A DNA stretch of 64,000 nt from Scleroderma bovista. Lineage: Eukaryota > Basidiomycota > Agaricomycetes > Boletales > Sclerodermataceae. Shown here piece after piece: positions 21,932 to 33,057 of this stretch (positions within the stretch are counted from its first letter, which is position 1; each line of letters opens with the position of its first letter). The notes beneath the pieces are model-generated. The model was not told the origin of the DNA, did not search any database, and worked only from the letters and a program-made list of their open reading frames with translations. Made by a program: the position numbers and the translations under genes. The stretch is from NCBI GenBank assembly GCA_037178675.1, contig JAYMGJ010000252.1:1-64000 (forward strand), in the 5' to 3' direction.

Positions 21932-22335
21932 GGGGAGGAGATAACAAGTAAGTACGACAGGACTGCGGGTCGCAAAAGTAGAACAGACCCGAAATCGATC
22001 ACGTGAAAACCAAACAGGCGCAAATTCGACCTTGTTGATTTTCGCAAGCTCCCCAACGACCAATCACATAAACATGACCAAATATTCCGCGTTTATAAGC
22101 GTTCCTTTTCCACGCTCCGACTTTTCTTTTAACCGCCATCTTCTCGATTTCTCGCCCACCTCAACCTTTCGCATTCAGCCGCTAGTCTCATCATTTATCG
22201 ATACGTTCGACCGTTTTCAGAACAGTTCGTACGACTAATCTACTCACAGCTCAATGACAACGCGCGTTCATTTCAACAACGGATCGTTTAGCTAGCTAAC
22301 GGACGATTCACGCCAGCTCCCGCTGTTTCTTTTTT
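21932..22335. promoter_or_regulatory. Upstream region of the H3-tail gene
   Basis: About 400 bases, with a pyrimidine-rich stretch on the plus strand (TTTCCACGCTCCGACTTTTC, ~22110) and a CpG-containing 5' flank. No TATA box on the minus strand is obvious. Its promoter role is inferred from position only. Confidence 0.3.
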
Positions 22336-22362
22336 ATTAGACAGCACTGCAGGCTGTCTAAT
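22336..22362. other. Perfect 10-bp hairpin
   Basis: ATTAGACAGC (22336-22345), a 7-base loop ACTGCAG, then GCTGTCTAAT (22353-22362). The flanks TTTTT and AAAAA extend the symmetry imperfectly, as do CCCGC and GCGGG further out. It could be a MITE relic or a terminator-like structure. Confidence 0.7.
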
Positions 22363-22589
22363 GAAAAAGATCGCGGGTGGTACGAAGGTCAGCTTTATCC
22401 AACGCGTATTTGTGCTGACGTTTCATGTAGGGCTTACGGGCTATATCTCCCGAACACGCCCTATCAGCCACCTCCTTAAGATACAACCAGTTGGATTTGC
22501 CATCGGTGGACGTCTCTGATCTTACAGTCGTATGTATGCGCTAACTTTACCTTGAGCTGACGTTTTCAACTCCAGATATTTTTTGTTTT

Positions 22590-23095
22590 GGGGCTTCACG
22601 CGAGTGACAGTGATCTGTGAGTGCGCTTGCACTCCCGTCATTGTCCACGTTTGGTTCAGGGGGCTTCATGTTCGCGGCAGCGATCTGTGGGTGCGTTTGC
22701 ACGTTTCAGGGGGATTTCACGTTCATCTGTGGGTGGGGTCGCTGTCCGCGATTGGTTCAGGGGGCTTCACGTTAGCGGCAGTGATCTGTGGGTGCGTTTG
22801 CACTCCTGTCGCCGTCCGCGATTGGTTCAGGGGGATTTCACGTTAGCGGTAGCGATCTGTGGGTGCGTTTGCACTCCTGTCGCTGTCCGCGATTGGTTCA
22901 GGGGGCTTCACGTTAGCGGCAGTGATCTGTGGGTGCGTTTGCACTCCTGTCGCCGTCTGCGGTTGGTTCAGGGGGATTCGCGTTAGCGGTAGCGACCTGT
23001 GAGTGCGCTTGCACTCCCGTCGCTTTCCACGTTTGGTTCTGGGGGGCTTCTTATTAGCAGCAGTGATCTGCGAGTGCGCTCGCATTCCTCGCCAT
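22590..23095. repeat. Minisatellite, ~70-bp unit, about seven copies
   Basis: The unit contains GGTTCAGGGGGCTTCACGTT, AGCGGCAGTGATCTGTGGGT and GCGTTTGCACTCCTGTCGCC. The best copies lie between 22750 and 22980, with degenerate copies at both ends. It is CpG-rich and without coding evidence. The sequence after it (23100-23390) has phrases such as CAGGTAAGGAACC and a repeated CAAATACTnA word. Confidence 0.85.
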
Positions 23096-23395
23096 CCTGC
23101 TTTTGCAGGTAAGGAACCTTTTCTTTCTTTATTTACAAATACTGACGATTGTCTGTCAGCGTATCCCAAGGACGGCGGGTAAGGCGCTCTCTTTTTGTTT
23201 GCAAATACTAATCACACTCTGTCTCCGCATCCTGCAGGTCGCTAGCCATTTGCCCCCGTCTCTACCTTACAAGTATTTCCTGCGCGTACCCTGAGTAAGT
23301 AAATCACCCGTATGAAACTTTGCATTCGACTCACCAATCCCTCAGCATTCACACTGCCGCACGGACCCTTTGCCTAGGAGTTCCGGGCCTAGTAT

Positions 23396-24675
23396 CAAGG
23401 TTAGGGTTTGTTCTATGCTAATATACGTCTGCTGATTGATATACCGCCACGTACATTTGCCAATTAGCGTATTCGGCTGCTTTCGATACTAGTAGATTTC
23501 TCCTTGGGAGCCAGTTTGCCAAGTGGAGGGCCCCCTCTTGACAACCTGACTCCCACTTTATTTTGGTAGAGCATTGTGTTTAGACTACCTATTTAGTAGT
23601 ACTTCACTCGGAAATTTGAGCTCTAGACTTGGGTGTCGCAATATCAATTTGTCAGGCCATTCCAGGTCACGTGATCGTGTGATTTGACTAAGAGCTTGCG
23701 CTGAGTTAGAAGATAGGGGAGAGTCCCGGTGAGCAACAGTACCCAATGAGGGTTGTCACGGTCTGTCGCCTGGATTATCGGAGAGGTAGCGATACCTTTT
23801 GCAGCCTGCGCTATCATCAATATTTGATGGCTGTATCACTTGCTCCGAGTTCCGTAAGTACGGACGAATATCAACTAATCTCCTCGCCTCAACACCAACA
23901 ACGGCTCAAAAAGAAACAACCCTGCGCGCCCGAAGTACCTCCTATTCAACAACGCCTCATTTATAGGACTTACGCTGAGATACGTCCGTCACCATTGAAC
24001 CCACCAGTCTATCGCAAATCATCGAAGCACCCCAATGCGGATACCCAACAAGATACTCCAACAAGATACCTTACGTAGTTGTCCCGCAAATATTCGCTAT
24101 ATAGTACAGTGGTTAGCCCAATACATTACATTCCTACGGCCCCAGGGAAACGCATCTTAGCGCAAGCGTTTGCTTGTAGCGGTATATATATATCTCCAAT
24201 AGCCAATACTTTCTCTGCGAAGTCCCCCCGCTAGCATCGCGAATAGTTTCGTCGTACAATGGTCTTAGGATGTAGTCTATATTGCTATCGCACTGCGCGG
24301 TCGTATCTGCGTATGTAATACCGTAGCGGCTTGTGCGGGCTTCAAGCTTTGTGCCTGATTGACCGCGTAACCAAATCAGAGTTAGAGTTTGATGCTTTCT
24401 CATCAGAAGCAAATCCAAATCCAAATCGGATTTAGACTTTGATGCGAATAAAGGCTTACTGCATTTAGGATGGTTTGATTTTGAGGCCGTTCTCACGAGA
24501 CGGAAATGCAACCTGGTTGCCAAGGAAAATTTTCTCCATTCCACCATGTCCTCTGAAGAGGAAATCCGCAGCTCTATCTTTTCTTACCTCACTAAAATCC
24601 TGGATGATGCAGTAAAGGACACCTGCCTGGTTCAAGGGACCCATATATCCGCCCCAAAATTACAGAAACCCAGGT
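23396..24675. other. Spacer upstream of TET/JBP gene 2; no supported gene
   Basis: Open frames exist on both strands (for example minus 24547-24134), but none shows a motif or splice-consistent extension. A CCACC-ATG context at 24546 opens a frame of about 53 codons that closes before the TET frame, so it could be an upstream reading frame or a missed first exon of the TET gene. Confidence 0.35.
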
Positions 24676-25910
24676 ATGTCTTCAGGCAGCGTTTTCGGCC
24701 TTGCTGACATCGCTAGAATGAGGGCCCAAAACGACTTGTCAAGCCTATATGACATCCCAAATTCGGGAAAGTGGTCGGAGACTCTTCCGGAGCAACAGTT
24801 GGGCCTCAGTGCCGCAACAATTGCGGCCGCCTTTCTTAACCCTTGTGAGGAATTTCCCGTTTCCATGGAAAAAAAATTTATTAGAGGTCTAGTGGTGGTG
24901 AACTGGGACTCCGATAGATTTGCGCAGACTGTCAAGGGTGGAGCTTCAAAGTCTACCCGCCATCCTCAACTGGAAAAATTTTTTGAGAGGGCCAAGCTTG
25001 GCGTCATCGATAAACCAGCTACCGTAGTGGACAAACATGGGAAGATTCTACTATGGTATCTCCCCAACATACTTCGGGATGACTTTGTGGTGAGTTGCGC
25101 CTAATTTACTACTTATGTTGAATATCTTGATTGCGGACTGTCTGCAGGCGAAACTCAACAACGCCGTGAAAGACTTGAAGTCAAATTTAGTCAACAAATC
25201 TGCAGATTCATTCAAAACTCGCTCTTGGCGATTCCGTAACTTCCTTCCTAATCAGAAGAATTTCGGTTCAGGCGTGCTATCTATAGCCCCTGGGACATTT
25301 ATGGTGGGGCATAAAGTAAGTTTGATGAATCAATATGGACTTCCATTGAGAAAATGTTAACTTGCTGCGTTAGCGTCTGGTGGATCCGATTTTGCCAACC
25401 ATTTCACTCAAGTCGCAAAAGGTTCGACGATGGTTGCAGAAGGTAGAACTCTTTGAGCGGTTCGCAAATGCTATCTTGGGCATTGTCCATCCGGATCTCC
25501 TCCAGGCTGGCTTAGAGGCAAATGCGATCCTTAATGACAATTCGTCTGACAAGCCTTACAATTGGACTTCGGCTTATTCTGGTATGGATCTTATTGTCAA
25601 CCGGATCACACCTCCCCACAGGGATGCTGGCGGCGCCCTTTCCTTTTATGATCTCCTGGTTAGTTTAGGCGAGGGGCATCAAGCCAATTTCCAAGTGACA
25701 GACCTGGGCGCATGTTTTACGTACCAACCGGGAACACTAATTTTCCTGACTGGGAAGGTATTGGAACATGCAGTGCCAGCTTGGGGAGGGGGGGAGAGGG
25801 CCATAATTGCTCACTACATGAAGGACCTTCTGCATGACAGGATGGATGTGCCATGTCCCTCATTGCCTTCTCAGATGGGCTGGTGGGCAAACTTCGGTTC
25901 TGGGAAGTAA
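24676..25910 (+). CDS. TET/JBP-family Fe(II)/2-oxoglutarate dioxygenase 2, intact (372 aa model)
   Basis: Predicted 5-methylcytosine dioxygenase. Exons 24676-25089, 25148-25315 and 25374-25910; both introns are 58 bases (GTGAGT/TGCAG and GTAAGT/GTTAG) and every junction is in phase 0. Core motifs in the last exon: NRITPPHRDAGGALSFYD gives the H-x-D iron ligands, GKVLEHAVP the distal histidine, and GGERAIIAHYMKD the arginine. The start was chosen because it gives almost the same length as gene 1 (370 aa). The first intron of gene 1 is absent here, but the later intron positions correspond. No inactivating change is seen. The KDZ gene follows on the same strand 287 bases downstream, a head-to-tail arrangement unlike the convergent pair at 6879-13241. 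Confidence 0.88.
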
Positions 25911-26125
25911 GTTCAGTTGTTACTTAATGGTGGGTAGTGATAGCCGTTACTTATTGATCCGATTGCGTAAAGGTGATGACAGCTACTTATTTCAGTTAGG
26001 CCAGATAGGGTAGCAGGGGTGTTACTTATTGATCGGTGTGATTGCATAAAGGTGATGGCAGCTACTTATTTCAGTTAGGCCAGATAGGGTAGTGATAGCC
26101 GTTACTTATTGCTGTGTTGAAATTT
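25911..26125. repeat. Tandem duplication between TET and KDZ genes
   Basis: Two copies of a ~85-base unit (GTTACTTATTGATC, AAAGGTGATG, CAGCTACTTATTTCAGTTAG, GCCAGATAGGGTAG) plus a partial third. Pairs of GTTACTTATTG words lie about 80-100 bases apart. It could act as an intergenic regulatory or terminator region for the two genes. Confidence 0.7.
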
Positions 26126-26197
26126 TACTCGGTATGATGACGGGATCTAGGGCAAAGAAACTTAGTTCGCTCTGGTAGATTGTCAATCCAGACAATC

Positions 26198-29100
26198 ATG
26201 TCTCCAGTACCTCGTAAGGAAAAAAGAAACAGAGCCAGAATCCATGGATCTGGTGGCTCCAGTCGCAGGTCTGGGCATGCGGGCATTGTAACCCATACCC
26301 CAGTCCGAACTAGAAGGGGAAAAATAACCTATGAAGAGGTTCCCGCCTGGCAGTACTATCGAGCTTCTTCTACTGAAGAAGATGAGACTCCTGCAAGAAA
26401 AAGGATAAAATCACCAAGAGGGGCTGCTGAGGGTAGCCACCTTCTCAACGAGGTTTCTCAACTGATAGATGAGCAAGACCCTGCTGATTTCCTTGCATCT
26501 GCGAGGCGGAAAACCAAGGTCAAGACCATCTTTTAATTCAGTCCCATTGATTTTCTTATCTAGTAAAAGACCCAGAATGACTTTTTGTCGGAATGGATTC
26601 CCTGGCGAGCTCGGTATCTTTCGATAATCTTGGAGTGCGAACATCCTGCTTTGACCGAGGAATGTCAAGTTTGCCACCAGGTTACTGCTAATATCCGATG
26701 CCTTTCTTGTCAAACCGGTTATATGTGGTGTGGGCCCTGTGCTGTCACGTCTCACATCCGTAATCCCTTTCACCGCATTCAACAATGGACCGGACGATTT
26801 TATGATAATATCACCCTCCGTGATCTTGGCTATGTCTTTAATCTAGGTCATAATGGAGCTCCGTGCTCCAACAATATGTCGGAGTATGGGGGGGACTGGT
26901 TCTGTGATAAATTCGCTGTTGTTCACTCTACTGGAATATTTGTACACCGTCTGAGGTGGTGTAGGTGCAATGATGCAAGTCTGGAAGACCGGCACCTCCA
27001 GCTGCTTCGGTCTCGTATATTCCCATCTACTGTCATTAGGCCCCAGACTGGATTCACCTTCGACGTCCTGGATCATTTCCTCATTGATGCTCTGGAATGC
27101 AAAACTTCCGCCCGGAGTTTCTATCAAAAGATCTGCCGTTTCTCAAATAACGCCTTTCCAGACTCCCTTCCAGTAAGTCTTTCAACTACAAACTTTCCTT
27201 CTATGCTACATGGTTTTATTTAGGATCGTTATCGGGAATTGCTGAGGGTCTCTCGGATGTGGAGAGATCTCTCCAACAGGAAAAGGGCTGGCTTTGGTCA
27301 CGATACAGAAAGGGATCCTAAACATGGGGAGTTGGCTGTATTTTGCCCTGCCTGCCCCCAATCAGGAATTAACTTGCCAGGTGACTGGAAGGATGTCTAT
27401 ACTGAGTTGGTTCTTTGTTATATTTTGGAAAAGGCTTGACGCATTGATTATTATTCAAGGGATACTGTGGCTGTGCGATATGTGGTAGATGGAAACTTTA
27501 CAGCTCAGCACATGAAGATGAGGAGGCCAGAATGCGACATTGCCTTGGCAGATGGACTAGGGTATATGGTTGAAGATGGCCCTTATCAGAACCATGTATC
27601 ATCAGCCCATGAGACCAAAGAAGTGCGTATTTTGGATACCTGGACAACACCATTTCATCTTGATGGGTCAAACAGAAATCATCTTGTCAAAACCACCGTG
27701 CTGTAAATCAAGCAAATGTAAATCGGTCTAATCTCCGCGCCACTGGCATAGGGGCCACTGCCTGTGCGAGGCATGGCTGTTTTGTGCCCCATTCTGTAGT
27801 GGATTTTTATAAAGGAGAGCAGTGCGTCAAAATCCTTTATATATCAGAAGACAACTATACTGATGTACCGGAACTTAGGCAAAAAAATATTGATTACTCC
27901 ATCTGTCAAGCACTTTCATATAACTCCGCAGGAATCACTAAAGCTCTCATTATTTATGACGTGGCTTGCCAGTGGTATGTGAAGTTTGCTCGGAGGGTAG
28001 AAGCATGTCCAGCCCTTCAGATCCCCGATGACATGGACATTGTCCCAGCAGTTGGCAAATTCCATCTCAGTGCCCATAAGTTGGATTGTTTTGCACGGTT
28101 CAGTCTCATGTTCATGCAGGGAGCTGGTCATATTGACGGTGAAATTTTGGAGACCCTCTGGGCCCCATTTAACAAGGTCTCTCCTATGGCCCGATCCATG
28201 AGCCTGGCCCATAGACAGGAGGTATATGATGATCATATGAGAGACTCAAACTGGAAAAAACTGGTTGGGATAGGTTTATTTTTCTCTGTCTTTTAATTTG
28301 CAGGAACTAATTCCTTGATTCCGCAGTCAAATCTCTATGCAAGAAATATCAAGCAGCTTGTGACGGTGTAAATTTGACCAGAGGCCCTTTTGAAGAGCTT
28401 ACAGCTTCCTTGGATCCAAACAAAGTGGAAGAGTGGCAGAGAGCAGCTGATGATGCAGCATCCCAAAGGGGTGATGCCCTGGATATTTACAAACTCAAAA
28501 TGGAAAAAGGTTAGCCGCCAGTTCTTGTCTCGACCATGGGAAAAGTTGACTTATCTGTCCATCCTTTCAGCACCTACCTTGGCTGAAATGAGACTGCAGT
28601 TGACGGAGTCGGGCCTATCTGTCAATGGCAGGGATGGATCAGTGGCTTGGTTGGTAGAGGGGATCAATATAGAGGAAGCGCAGTGGGCATTTTTCATATA
28701 CCAACCTTACATTTCCAGTGGCTGATATTTTGACAGGGATGCCTTGAGGTCCGAGATTCGCCTTCTGCCTACTACTCCATCTGCTACACGAAGGACTGCT
28801 GTTGCAGAGAAGCAACAAAGACTGCTTGCTAGAATCGTGAAGTTCCACAATTCTTGCGAGCGTTTTATTGATGTGGTGGAGGCAGAGGACATTTTTGCCC
28901 CGCAAGATGACCCAGAATTTTGTGCCGATGAAATTGGAGGTCTTGATGAGGACTTTTGGCAAAGTTCAGCAGTTGAGGATGAACAGCCGGAGGATGAGGA
29001 TGGTGATATTTTCCCAGAGAGTCAGGGATTGTGGATGCCATCCTCTATTGGGATCCAGACCACTCCTGCAGCAGGCTGGGAGGATTTGATTAAAGAGGAG

Positions 29101-29788
29101 TTGCAACTTCGAATTGGGCAAGCTAACGATTCGCTACAGAGGCTTAGGACACACCTGGGGGAAAAGTCGGTCCTGTATAGGATTTATGTCCGGAGTTCAA
29201 CTTCAGTGCGAACTGACACAAGGGCAAGGAATGATATCCAAAAGATTGGATTGAAGGTCAACAGGGATGTCCGCAGCTATCAAAGGGCTCGGAATGCCAT
29301 GGCGAATCTGGGGGCTTCTGACAGCATTTTGGAAAAGTATCAGGTTTTGTCCCGTGAAGATTTGGTTCTTCTGCGGGACATGACTGAGGAGAACAGGGTT
29401 GGTCAAGGATCTGAGGTGCTACCTTGGTTCTGGCAGGTTGGGGGGATGAATACAGATCCCAGATCTGAATGGGATGACGAATGTGAGTTGTCTGCAATTG
29501 TGAAGGCATGACTGGAAGTCCAGTGACATCTGTAAAGTTTTGAGGGTCAGTTGGCTGAAGGCAAAGGCAAGGTATGATAGATGGAGCGAGGAACTCAGAA
29601 TGGTACAACACGAGATGTTCTGGACCACTCTATGGTTCAGACATCAGGAAAAGGAGTGGGAGAGAAGGTTTACAGTGAACACGCAGCCTGGGCATCAGGC
29701 ATATGCTGCAAAGCAGCAGGCCCTTTGGGGAAATTTTGTGAAGAAGGCTGAGGAGGGTTTCAGAGGGAAAATGGCTGCGATTGGCTAG
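26198..29788 (+). CDS. KDZ transposase 2 with CxC2-type zinc cluster, apparently intact (1050 aa model)
   Basis: Nine exons by hand: 26198-26518, 26576-27172, 27224-27405, 27460-27622, 27676-28273, 28327-28509, 28571-28682, 28737-29482, 29538-29788, totalling exactly 1051 codons with stop; introns are 51-61 bases. Order: basic/acidic N-terminus; NDFLSEWIPWRARYL; cysteine cluster (ECQVCH, IRCLSCQ, MWCGPCAVTSH); LGHNGAPCS; FCPACPQSGINLP; YVVDGNFTAQHM; CQNHRAVNQANVNRSNLRAT; CARHGCFVPHSVVDF. The RNase H-like core follows, with aspartate in ALIIYDVACQW, histidine in KFHLSAHKLDCFARFS and glutamate in HIDGEILETLW. The C-terminus is helical (SWLKAKARYDRWSEEL). It should cut and move a DNA element. 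No stop or shift is found, unlike KDZ 1. It is directly preceded by an intact TET/JBP gene and followed by a GGCC array. Confidence 0.88.
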
Positions 29789-29883
29789 TCTGTGTTTCCC
29801 CTTTCTTCATAACAATGTGTGTTAGTTTGGCTTAGTTTGGCCAGTTGTGTGAACCAAATGATGTGTTTACAAGTTGGCTTTGC

Positions 29884-30460
29884 GGCCCATACTGTTTCTG
29901 CGTGATTGAGTTGCACCGGCCAGGACGGTCTCTGCCACTTGTGGTATCGAGGTCGCGGACCAGTCTCCCTTGCGTGGAAAAACGCCATCCGGCCGGTGGA
30001 AGATTTACAGACAACGTCTAGTTGGACCTATGCGGCCGCAGCTGGTCTACAAGAGAAGGTGTTTGTCGGCCTTCATCCCCGCATGGCGGCCTGCATGCCC
30101 GTCACACGGCCGCACGTGTTATTACAGAGCGCCCGTTGTTCGGCCGGCAGGATCCGTACGTAGCCCGCCAAGGTCCGGCCGCCTCTCCGTTACAAACATA
30201 TATATTCTAATACAGCGCAGGCCGGGACTGCTCCTGCAATAAAGTTGTATTTTGTTTTTCTCCCGGCCGCTACGAATACTGCCGGAGTATAGCGCACAGG
30301 CCTGTCCTTTACCTGCGTCACCGGCCTGCACCGCTTGTACATTCGAATCTGTATCGGCCGGGCGCATCGCTGCGTACTTTTCCTGAGGGCCGGCCGTACA
30401 CAGCCGTATGGTTCATTTCCACCGGCCGCCCCTGGATCGCAGGGTAGAACATAGCCGGCC
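29884..30460. repeat. Phased GGCC array 2
   Basis: About eighteen GGCC sites follow the KDZ stop codon. Steps are mainly 33-35 and 43-45 bases, with some 20-24 (for example 29991, 30034, 30068, 30088, 30108, 30142, 30177, 30220, 30265, 30299). Spacer words differ from arrays 1 and 3. Most sites are CGGCC or GGCCG. It ends near 30460, where AT-rich spacer begins. Confidence 0.8.
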
Positions 30461-31256
30461 TTACCTGCATACGCGGTACGTTCACCCAGTACTTCGCCTA
30501 GTCTTGATTACCCACTCAACCCAATCAGTAGTGAGCTACGTAAATTAAATGAGAAAATACAAGGTATGGTTTTTGTCTTTGGGTTCTCGAAATAGTGAGT
30601 GCAAATGAATGTCATTGAGATTACTAACCACTACTACTCTAAGTAACTAAATAAATAATAAAATCTACTTTTGTTTGTCTTTGGGGCGAGGCGTGAATGC
30701 GCGACTTCCACGCGGTTTCTCGCTTTGGCAAGTCGTATTACGCCCGTAGATTGTCATGTTGGCACCTCCAACTGATCCGTACTCTCCATCGTCTGGTTCC
30801 TGAGGCTCCCCTGCATTCTACATTCGAAGGTAAGTTGACTAAACCTTACTAGTCACTCTCGAGGTGTCGCTCTCGAGGTGTCCAAGTCGACCGCGATGCG
30901 TTGACGTGTCCAGGCTGAGTTTTCTCGGCTTCTGGCGTTCGACTAACGTTTATAGGTTCGATCTTGGTACGGTCGGGACACCTGAGTATACTGGGTATAC
31001 GCACCAGATAGTATCATTTCGATGGGTTCCAGAATGTCTGCTTGGCGTTGATGCGCTCTAGGTCAGTCTGCTGTTTTCCGCTTTGCTGACGTTAATATGA
31101 TCGATATTGAGTCTTATGCCTCGCCTTCACCGTTTAACGAGCCCGTACGGACACTGTGCGGGTTGGACTTGTTGCCCTGACGACGCAGGTAAGTTTCCTA
31201 TTCTTTTTCTTCGCCTGTAGTGCAAGCGCTGACTCTCTCCAGCTCGCAGTGCTGCG
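30461..31256. other. Spacer, no gene seen
   Basis: AT-rich up to about 30665, then moderately GC-rich with several possible splice signals (GAAGGTAAGTTGAC near 30830, CGCAGGTAAGTTTC near 31188) that may belong to an untranslated leader of the model at 31257. Confidence 0.3.
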
Positions 31257-31721
31257 ATGACTCGAAGCGAGTCAACGTTGCCGCTGCTCGTTGTGCCGTC
31301 CACGTTCACCCGGTCTGCCAGCTCCCTCGACTTCGGCGCTCTCGTCTGTACCCTCACGCGCAGTCTCGACTCGCCCGAAGACGATCCGTCGACTTATGGT
31401 CTCCAGCGCCTCGACTGGCGCGTCCCGCGGTGCGTATACTTTGATATCACCTGTGGTAACCCTTCTCCATCGATTAGCAGGTCTGGACATTGTGATTTCA
31501 TGCGGAACCGGTGAGTTTGGCGTTTTTGAGCCCGTTTGACGTGTTCCGTTCCGTTTACAGCTGTTTCTCTCGTTGCCAACGGTCTGCCCGTCCGTGCGCT
31601 CCCTGAAGATGTTTGGCTCTTCTGGGGCCCGTTCTCAATAGGTATATCTGCCAGTTTTGGTGTCGGTTGGGGCGTACTGACGATTTCTGGTGCTTTTGCA
31701 GATTTATTCGCGTCAGTTTGA
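31257..31721 (+). CDS. Possible spliced hypothetical gene
   Basis: Unrecognised. A frame from ATG 31257 (MTRSESTLPLLVVPSTFTRS, LDFGALVCTLTRSLDSPEDD, GLQRLDWRVP) can be joined across GTGCGT...TTAG to GLDIVISCGT, across GTGAGT...TACAG to AVSLVANGLPVRALPEDVW and LFWGPFSI, then across GTATAT...TGCAG to a stop near 31721. The exon texture is protein-like and the intron sizes are normal. A 186-codon frame on the opposite strand (31954-31394) is an alternative. No motif is visible on either strand, so strand and function are open. Confidence 0.3.
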
Positions 31722-32057
31722 GCACTTGGCACATCTGTGTGCCTGCTCGACGCGTCTATTTGACTCCTAACGCCATCCATCACGCCTACCAGCCGTTTCG
31801 GATGTATTAGACACGTGCGAAGCATCCGCTCCGTTTCCAGGACGGTTCGTGCGATTTGCTTGCAAACCCATCCCTCTAAGGTGTACGCCCGGTGTTTTAC
31901 CGCCGCCTGGGCTCTCCGATTTGATTGATATGGGTACAAGTCCGTCTGCCTCATCTAAGGTGTCCGCAGGCTCCACTTCTCGGTCTGGATCCCTGTCCAT
32001 CCCAGGTAATTACTGTAAACCAATAGATACCGTGTGTCCATAATTATATGTCCAAAA

Positions 32058-32150
32058 GCGGCCGGCCGGCGCCGGCAGTACGGCCCGCTACCCTAGGTGT
32101 GCCATAGGTGCATCCAGGCACGTGAATTGTGTGGCTGCGCCGGCCGGTAC
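32058..32150. repeat. Short GGCCGG cluster upstream of the zinc-finger gene
   Basis: GCGGCCGGCCGGCGCCGGC followed by single GGCC sites near 32090 and 32141. It lies 110-200 bases upstream of the start codon at 32261, so it may be part of that promoter or a relic of the GGCC arrays. A TATAAATA word at ~32200 is a reasonable TATA box for the gene. Confidence 0.6.
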
Positions 32151-32260
32151 CGCTCCTGCGGTTGGCAAGTTTTACTTTTTTCTCGCCATCCATTGAGCAA
32201 TATAAATACCTTCAGCTGGCTACTGGCGCGTGAATTCTCCCTTTCTTCACTCCATTCACC

Positions 32261-32897
32261 ATGGCCAGCTTTGAATATGGATCCTTGCCTGACTCCATTG
32301 ACTTTAACCTAGGTTGGTATTGTTTCATTCATTCATTGATATCCTTTTCACATTCTTAGATGATTATTTTCATGAATCATCTGGTTTGCATGGGCAACTT
32401 TCCCAGTTTGTCTTCCCTGATGATATGGTTGCCACTGAGCCTGTGTATGACCCTGGTATGTGTTGCTGCAGTCAGATATGTAATGAATGCTAATGCACTG
32501 TCAGCTATCTTGGTCAATGACCCACCTTTTACAAACCCCCATCCTCCCACACCTGCCCCTGAGTACCCTGTACTTGTGACCATTCCAGAGGCAGAGGCCT
32601 GTATGTGTTACTCAGTTTCAGTAGTGGATACATACTAACCTTTGCTTTCTGCAAGCCAACCCTATCCCCCCTGCATCCTACCAATGCAACATCACCCCTG
32701 GATGTCCCATACCCCTTCAAGCAGACTCTGCAGACATCCGGAACCATCTTAAGGTTCATGGTATGCTGTACAAGATGAGTGAGAAAGCTGCCTGTCCCTG
32801 GCTTGGCTGTGGCAAGTCTATTGTATGGAATAACATTGCAAGGCATATTAGGGAATGTCATCTAGGTATTGGGCGCAGCCAAAGGGACAGAGCATAG
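32261..32897 (+). CDS. Small C2H2-like zinc-finger protein (161 aa model)
   Basis: Four exons: 32261-32312, 32360-32455, 32505-32600 and 32656-32897, with introns of 47, 49 and 55 bases; the total is 162 codons with stop. The start MASFEYGSLPDSIDFNL sits about 55 bases after a TATAAATA word. The N-terminal half is acidic and proline-rich. The C-terminal half has two finger-like motifs: QCNITPGCP...IRNHLKVHG and AACPWLGCGKSIVWNNIARH ending IRECH. It is probably a DNA-binding or regulatory protein; similar small proteins are abundant in Agaricomycetes (recalled, not checked). A GGCC array starts 160 bases downstream. Confidence 0.7.
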
Positions 32898-33057
32898 GTG
32901 ACTGGTCTGTACAATTGTAATAAATGTGGTGTCATTTGTGGAAATACAATGAACCTTTGCAAGATAGTTTCCTGTCTTACAGTCATTGGACCATACAATG
33001 CTGTCCCTGGCCGAACATAGTTCTGCCTTCTGCCCAAATGGAGCCTGTCACTGCACC

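Noticed and set aside
23390..30700. Terminal inverted repeats of the second KDZ/TET element
   Set aside because: I compared the flanks by eye and found no convincing inverted match or target duplication, so element borders are not given.
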